This document shows positions 58,065 to 64,000 of a DNA stretch of 64,000 bases, one piece after another. The notes under the pieces are model-generated. The model had not been told where the DNA came from and did not search any database. It saw only the letters and a program-made list of their open reading frames with translations. The stretch is from Plumapathes pennacea (lineage: Eukaryota; Cnidaria; Anthozoa; Antipatharia; Myriopathidae). How positions within the stretch are numbered: the first letter of the stretch is position 1; each line of letters opens with the position of its first letter. The translations under genes and the position numbers were made by a program. The stretch lies in assembly GCA_964036295.1 (NCBI GenBank), contig OZ038463.1, forward strand, positions 19,083,069 to 19,147,068, given 5' to 3'.

Positions 58065-58432
58065 ATGTTGTATAACTATACAAGCCCCACTCCGTTTCGT
58101 GCTGTTCTTATACAATGTTGCAGGGTAAGTTGTCAATGCTATAGTATTAACATTATTTCATTTACTTACCCCATTAGAAGAGTACAGGAGGAAAAAAAGA
58201 AAGCTAGTGGAAATAGCACACTACCTTCTCCAGAAATTAGACCTCTCTGTGCCTCTGTTATAAACGAACGTATTGATACTGACAACAATGTTGAACTTCC
58301 TCTCATGCAAAGTCCATTTATCACTAGGAGAGCGCATCGCCAGTCACCTGAGTAATATCTAAGTTCAATCCTACGTTTTTTTTTATGTAAGCGTGAATAT
58401 AAATACACTGAAATCTACAAACTCCCTTCTTG

Positions 58433-58870
58433 TTACTGTGGGATTAGCAGCTTCAGCAATTCATCCGTAAACAGGGTCATGTAATCTCTTTGCAAACCTT
58501 GTCGTCTGTGTGTCCGTTCACTCTGATTTTCTGTCTCCTTGTTAGAATTATTCGCGCGCGACAGTCGCAGAGGAACTTCCAACTGATGGTCATCACTCAC
58601 GACGAGAATTTCGTGGACTTGTTGGGCCGAGCTGACTTCGTTGATTGCTACTACAGGATCTGGCTGCAATTACAGTTTATTTGTTTGTTTGTTTGTTTTT
58701 GTAGCTGGCGTTTACTACTACTAACTACAGGGTCTGCGAAGACGATGGGTAACTTGGTTGCAATGGGCCCTTTGTACTTTCTTACTCGTCCTTTTGTTCT
58801 TTCTCTTTTTTGTTCAGTGGCTTTTCCAAAATCTCCCGGCAGAACGTGGCACAGCTGCGCCAAGAAGAGT
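58433..58870 (-). CDS. hypothetical gene, two exons (uncertain)
   Basis: Last exon 58665-58433 follows a good acceptor (ctgtaattgcag) and reads [20 protein letters not shown] then [20 protein letters not shown] and [17 protein letters not shown], stop. Upstream, 58863 to about 58724 reads [20 protein letters not shown] then [16 protein letters not shown], ending near a donor (GTAGTT). Joining borders cannot be fixed exactly. No family is recognised; the first block is strongly basic. Start exon not found. Confidence 0.3.
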
Positions 58871-59019
58871 CTTTTAATGGATAAGACCTGACGGTAAACC
58901 GAAACAATTTACAGCCACTTACAATGTTTTCTCCTTAAAATGTCCACATTTTGTTGCTTACCATGTGGAGAGTCTAGAATAGACAATAATGACACTGCTA
59001 CTGTTACCAGGTTTTGTGC

Positions 59020-59643
59020 ACGATTTATTGTTTGCTGATTCATACAGCCAAGTGCAACTAAATGTTTCCCCTTAAAACCATTAAAACCCCTTGAAACCCC
59101 TTAACCAATTATCGATTAAACGTCTTCCGCTGCTGGAGATCCCTTGTACTTGCTATGTGTAGACCTCCGCCATGAACCAAAGGAACGGTCCTTGTGCTGT
59201 TGAAAATGGCAGTAAATGCATGAAAACACTTTTATTTGTAACTTCCGCACTCTCACCGCTTTACTGTTTTCCATGCTTTCCTGTCCGAATCAAACACTCC
59301 CAAAGGAAAAACATGTGAACCATTTGAGAACTTTCACTGTTGCGCTGACCGGAGTGTTTTCACCGCCACTATGTTCTCTCTTAGCAATTGGGTTTACAGA
59401 TGTCAGTAGTCATTTCTCGTGCATTTTATCTGTAGCTCTGTATAGGCTGTATAACTAACAAGGCCCCGTTCTGAGAAGTTTTCCCTGGTACCCGAGACTT
59501 TTCTGCACTATATAAACAGGGCCTAATTTCCAAAACTATTTTTAATTATTTGTGAAGGGTTTTAATGAGTTGTTAACAAAAAATATAGGGTTATGGAAAA
59601 TACCAACTGTCATGTCGATATAAATTCATTCAGAGAGTTTACC
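59020..59643. other. spacer, nothing recognised
   Basis: Unique-looking sequence downstream of the secreted Tudor gene; presumably includes its 3' untranslated region. Confidence 0.35.
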
Positions 59644-61345
59644 TCACTCGTTGTAGACCCTGAGCTGGTCTCTTCGAGCGGGTCCTTCGTCCCCATCGTC
59701 GTACTTTATGTAGTAGTCCCCATTTTCCTCGACTCTATCAATGTGACCTGGATAGTACCTCACTTTGTTTGGCCACCAGGCGATCACTTCAGCTCCCACG
59801 GTCAACGCTGACTTTGGTGGAATCACATCCAGCACGATGGCTCTGGGGTCATCTTTGGGAAGATCGATTTCATCTCCATCATCATACTTAACGTGAAATT
59901 CATTATCAGTCTCCGAGTCGATAACTCCTTTATAGTACAATTCATTGGTCCACCTAGCCCAGACAGCATCACCAACTGAAACACGAAGAGGCAGTTAGCT
60001 TCTGGTTATAAAGCGCTTTCTACAAGATTCGATTGGGAAGCGATTAACCGAGAGCCGCCGTGATGTAAGAGTAGAGTGTATTCACTAAAAGTATCGATTT
60101 CTTTAAAAACATATTGGTACCAACAGTGATGCCTGAGCCTCAAAACGAATCTTTTTCTGTTTCTGTTTTCTGTTTTTTGTTTTTTGTTTTTTTTTTGTTT
60201 CACGAAAATATATTTACGAATAAATAAATATATTAACATGCAAAGAGATTAATTGTTTAGAAAAAAGGCATAAAATGTAACTATACAAGTAAAGCCATCT
60301 GTACTTTCGAAAAGAAACTATAATAAAAAAGCTACATAAAAAAATCAATCTTGTCGACAGTTCTCATTTAGTTTTGAAGAAGTCTGGGGCTCACCGAATG
60401 TTTTGTTAAGCTCGTGCCCAACCCACGCTCTCATTGTTAAAACAAGATGCAAAATCAAGTGTAATGCTCCAGTACAACAAGCGTTCAAGTTAAGCTGTAG
60501 AATATTAAGATATTTGCAGAAAGCACTTTTTAAAACATTTCAAAACACTGACCACATCAGTGCAATTTTGTGTTGCGTTTGCACCACTTGAAGAGAAAGA
60601 ACGTCAACAACGTTAGAACGTCATTTCTTAGTTATCTGAAAATATACGGATCTTGTTTCAATGTTTTATAAAAAAGCATAATTTCAAAAAAAATAATAAT
60701 AGTTTTAGAACCCCTTTGAAAATCATTGTAATGAATAAGGCTCCCTAGTAAAACATTAGTTATAAATAATTTTATCTGAAAATATACGCCTCTTATTTCA
60801 GCAGTTTTTAAATATTTAAAAAAAAGCATAATTAAAACTTTCATAATTTTGACAGAAAACGAGCACTGTTAGAAGCATAAAATGCTATTTTTAGTAGCAC
60901 AATCGAGATTGGCCTACCAGCTGAACAGTGGTGACTCAATCTTTTTTTGCTGTTTTTCGATCGTAGATTTCCTGTAATCTTTACACTAAAATTGTGAGGA
61001 TTGCGTGTATAGTGTTTCTTTGTTTTGTTTTGTTTTCTACTTTTTTGTTATTTTCTCTTTGTTTACTGACCCGTTGAAGGGCGAGGACACTGCTTAAGCT
61101 TCAGTTCTTCAATCTCTCTTTTCAGTGCTGCAATCTCTCCTTCTGAAAATGTACCAGAAATACACTTGTGATAGAAGCTGTGGAAAACAAAATGCTCCAG
61201 GTCCATTTACACATTTGGGTAAATAAAATACGTAATATATGTAAAGGTGGGGCTTACCATTTCCTCCTCCTTCATTTCCTTCGCCTTCCGCCGACCTTTC
61301 GCACGCAATCACTAGAATCACCACCAACAAGAGTTTCCACTGCAT
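59644..61345 (-). CDS. secreted coiled-coil protein with two Tudor-like repeats, three exons
   Basis: Exons 61345-61258, 61142-61071 and 59975-59644 join in phase (88+72+332 nt) to 163 residues. Exon 1: MQWKLLLVVILVIACERSAE, a signal peptide, then a Gly/Glu linker. Exon 2: GEIAALKREIEELKLKQCPR, about three heptads of coiled coil. Exon 3: VGDAVWARWTNELYYKGVID with FHVKYDDGDEIDLP, then VGAEVIAWWPNKVRYYPGHI with YYIKYDDGDEGPARRDQL, two Tudor-like barrels with the same YDDGDE turn. All splice sites are GT-AG and there is no disruption. Tudor-type domains usually act in the nucleus, so a signal peptide in front is unexpected; an extracellular or ER role is inferred from the N-terminus only. The short coiled coil suggests oligomers. 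Confidence 0.7.
59976..61070. other. second intron of the secreted Tudor gene
   Basis: 1.1 kb AT-rich intron with (TTTTTG)n around 60160-60200 and two copies of ATCTGAAAATATACG (60634 and 60774), indicating a small internal duplication of about 140 bp. No coding content. Confidence 0.55.
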
Positions 61346-61399
61346 TGTCTACAGAAAAAAAATCAGATAACACTGAGGCCTGAGTGATATATATTTCGC

Positions 61400-62150
61400 A
61401 CCATTGTCGAATTTAATTCAGACAAATTCAATTCAAGCAATTAAATTCGACGGTACGAAGACAACGCGAGCTGTGGGAGAATGACTTTCTTGTCTTAAGT
61501 TTTACCTAACTTTGTTAAAATTTAAAGAAAAGCTGGGCTCTTCAGAGTCCTTACTACCAAACGGTGGTTTTTATAAAGTTGTGTCAAGTGGACGAGCAAG
61601 GTTGCCCGTCAATTCTGCTGTACAAAACCTTTTGAAAATAGCGGCAATTTGCGACATTTTAGTTGTGAATCTGAAAATATTTGTGTATTGACTAATTTTG
61701 GTATGCTCTTTCCAGTGGTGTCTTTGGCCAAGCTTTATATATGTTAGGCTGCCATGACCGAGACAAAGGTCTGTTGCGTCGATTCTGTGCGTCTTAGCGA
61801 ATATGCTCACTTTCATAATCACAGAGGCTGTGTACGATGCATATAAACTAGGTACTACTTTGGTCTTTCTTGAAACTTAAAAGTAATAAAGACTAAACAT
61901 TCAAAGAATCAAGATTAAAGTAAACTGCTTCGCAGAGAAGGGAAGGACGTAGGATTCGGTCTAAAATTATTGCACACAGCCATCGCGGTATATGAAAAGG
62001 AATATCAGTGAATATTTGTCCACCTCGACCTTAAGTAGATTGAAACATTAAAGAGAAGAAAGGGTATGAGACATACTCACTGCAACAAATGAACGGAAAA
62101 CGAATCTGGTCACAAGTCAAGGTACGTCTTGCTTCTCTGAAGAATGATAT
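61400..62150. other. upstream spacer
   Basis: Presumed promoter side of the secreted Tudor gene. Nothing specific recognised. Confidence 0.3.
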
Positions 62151-62916
62151 ACACTGTCGCTAGTTTCCAGCGGATGTTCGTATTGAAACAATTTGGTCAG
62201 TATCTCGATCCTGCTGTGTCTTTCAACGCGTGTCAAGTTCGTTGCTATCAACAGTCACGTTTTCATCGTTGCTTGTATCTATGTGTGAAAGTATTTTCTT
62301 GTATATTTCCTAAACCCAAGAAACTTTCATTCCATTTTTATCTCCCATTATCAATCTCTAAATATGTAATCTGAGATGAAAAAAAAAACGAGTAAAATGT
62401 ACCAATTGCGTTCACACATGAGACAATAGCGATATTCTGGCAGGTCACTGCTATCACAAATTTTTCGTTCTGATTATTCACGAACGCGTCCACGGCTTTG
62501 TTTTTAAGACAGCATGAGTTCTTTTCCATCAAATGCCCCCAACACTGTATAACCGGCCTCTTCTAGGATTTTCCAAGGTTTATCAAAGTGGAATTGTTGC
62601 CACGAAATCGAAACATCCGTAAGTCCAGACTACAGACGTACTCTCTCTCTCAGCGGATTTTCTTATCGTGAAACAATTTGGTCAGTATCTCGATCCTGCT
62701 ACGTCTTTCAACGCGCGCCAAGTTCGTTACTATCAACAGTCTCATTTTCATCGTTGCCTGTATCTATGTGTGAAAGTATTTGCTGTGTATATTTCCTAAA
62801 CCCAAGAGACTTTCATCCCATTTTTATCTCTCATTATCAATCTCTGAATATGTAAGTTGAGATGAAAAAACGAGTAAAATGTACCAATTGCGTTCACACG
62901 TGAGACATGCGATAGT

Positions 62917-63960
62917 GGTCCGTGGGCGTTTCGTTCAATCAAAAATCAAAAATATTGAAATTTGAATTCACCCCTGAAACGTGATACTGTGGGTTGATTT
63001 CAAGTGTGGATGAAATACCTTGAACATTAGCGTCACGTCCGTAATTTGATTTCAATATTCAAAAAAACCCCACATATCCTAAATAAAAATGCACTGAAAC
63101 ACTCGTTCATGCCGTTTTTCGAAAACCGTGACACGCAAGCTCTTGTTACGGTAAATTCCTGTGTGGTAGTGGGGTGGGTACTTGAGAGACTGCGTCACGC
63201 TTTCTTTGTGTGGGGGATGGGGGGGGGGGGGGGGGGGGAGGCGAGAAGCGTCACGGAAGAAGACGTGGTCTGGGTTCTGATTGACAAGGCTTGGTTTCCC
63301 GCTTTTTTTGCTTGTCTTGAGTCGAGATCAGAACAGAAAAGATGGCAGAGCTAGGCGGCGTGGACCAAACGTTCACTTTTTTATCAAATGGAAAAGAAAT
63401 ATCACTTCGAAGAACGGCAGTGTCAGCGGACCTTTGGATGCTGCCGTTTTAGCTCCCCGCTAATTTTCTTGTGTAACCACTTTCGCTTGAAAACAAGATG
63501 TGTGATGAACTCCGGAGTAACCACCTCGTCCATGTCTAGTTCCACGCGATCTCCCCTGCACTCAACTTTCCCTCTCCTCGCTCCCCCCCCCCCCCCCCCC
63601 TCCACCCCCACAGAAAACGTGACGCAGTCTCTCAACTACCCACCCCACTACCACACAGGAATTTACCGTGAAAAGAGCTTGCGTGTTACGGCTTACGAAA
63701 AACGGCATGACAAGTCAGTTTAGTGCATTTATATTTAGGATATGTGGGGTTTTTCAACCTAACGACGGGTGAAATCAATTTTTTGAAAATTGAATTCAGC
63801 CCTGTGAAATCAATTTACGGACGTGACGCTAATGTTCAAGGTATTTCATCCACATTTGAAATCAACCCACAGTAGCTATTGAACAATTGAAATCACATTT
63901 CAGGGGTGAATTCAAATTTCAATATTTTTGATTTTTTAATGAACGAAACGCCCACGGACC
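62917..63960. mobile_element. 1044 bp foldback transposon with a unique centre
   Basis: Ends GGTCCGTGGGCGTTTCGTTC and its inverted copy GAACGAAACGCCCACGGACC. Arms of about 330-400 bp (62917 to about 63245, 63570 to 63960) carry the same landmarks in mirror order (GAATTCACCCCTGAAA, CCCCACATATCCTAAAT, GTGTGGTAGTGGGGTGGGTA). A run of G (63219-63238) in the left arm faces a run of C (63584-63600) in the right arm. Clear target duplications are not visible. Confidence 0.8.
63341..63451 (+). CDS. short open frame in the foldback centre
   Basis: ATG 63341 gives 36 residues, MAELGGVDQTFTFLSNGKEI then SLRRTAVSADLWMLPF and TAG. It is not part of either arm and begins in a reasonable context (AAAGATGGCAG), so it could be a captured first exon. 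Nothing recognised; it may equally be chance. Confidence 0.2.
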
Positions 63961-64000
63961 CTACAGCTATCACAAATTTTCGTTCTGATTATTCACGAAC

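Larger units (their letters stand above)
62168..64000. repeat. 485 bp tandem duplication, second copy interrupted
   Basis: Copy 1 runs from about 62168 to 62500; copy 2 starts at about 62650 and reads the same through GTACCAATTGCGTTCACACG to 62916. After the foldback element it resumes at 63961 (CTATCACAAATTTTCGTTCT), corresponding to about 62450 in copy 1. The window ends before copy 2 does. Confidence 0.8.

Noticed and set aside
58166-58408. Open frames on both strands at 58.1-58.4 kb
   Set aside because: Neither strand gives a recognisable domain or a convincing pair of splice sites, so neither was called as a gene.

Overview
The window looks like eukaryotic DNA from an early-branching marine animal, most likely an anthozoan cnidarian (coral or sea anemone). 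This is inferred from short GT-AG introns, the many transposon-derived open reading frames of types common in cnidarian genomes (SAMD3-like, MULE/SWIM, Ulp1, a decayed P2X7-tail-like exon) and the AT-rich, repeat-filled spacers. No bacterial operons, rRNA or tRNA genes were seen. All exon borders were read by eye from splice consensus and reading phase.

Layout. 0.2-6 kb: a decayed PIF/Harbinger transposase (-), a small two-exon chromo-barrel gene (+), a decayed CCHC-knuckle protein of a mobile-looking family (-), and a possible secreted-protein first exon (-). 6.2-10.1 kb: a multi-exon SAM-domain gene of the SAMD3-like expanded family (-). 10.6-20.5 kb: a C2H2 'fish/cnidarian' uncharacterised gene split by an almost 8 kb Mutator-like transposon (TE1, about 11202-19114). 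TE1 has about 0.85 kb inverted ends and encodes, on the minus strand, a Ulp1/C48 SUMO-type protease and a transposase carrying C2H2, MULE DDE, SWIM and PHD-like modules.

21.9-28.0 kb: a Russian doll. A roughly 1.28 kb TA-flanked inverted-repeat element (21936-28000) was entered by a 3419 bp element (TE2, 21998-25416) with a perfect 9 bp target duplication. TE2 encodes a Ulp1-PHD fusion. TE2 in turn holds a copy of the outer family, and another inverted copy sits in the outer element itself. 29.3-33.8 kb: a decayed L1/Tx1-type LINE with a GT-AG-bounded insert. 33.8-52.2 kb: an 18.4 kb satellite built of 21 and 17 bp units around GGATCC, with roughly 0.63 kb and 4.19 kb higher-order periods.

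52.2-64 kb: foldback elements (one around a large GAT/CAT microsatellite), a decayed exon similar to P2X7-tail proteins, a hypothetical minus-strand gene, and a well-supported three-exon gene for a small secreted protein with a coiled coil and two Tudor-like repeats (59644-61345). At the end is a 485 bp tandem duplication whose second copy is broken by a 1044 bp foldback element.

The most interesting theme is that two unrelated-looking inverted-repeat transposons a few kb apart both pair a Ulp1-type protease with a PHD-type finger, in different architectures.
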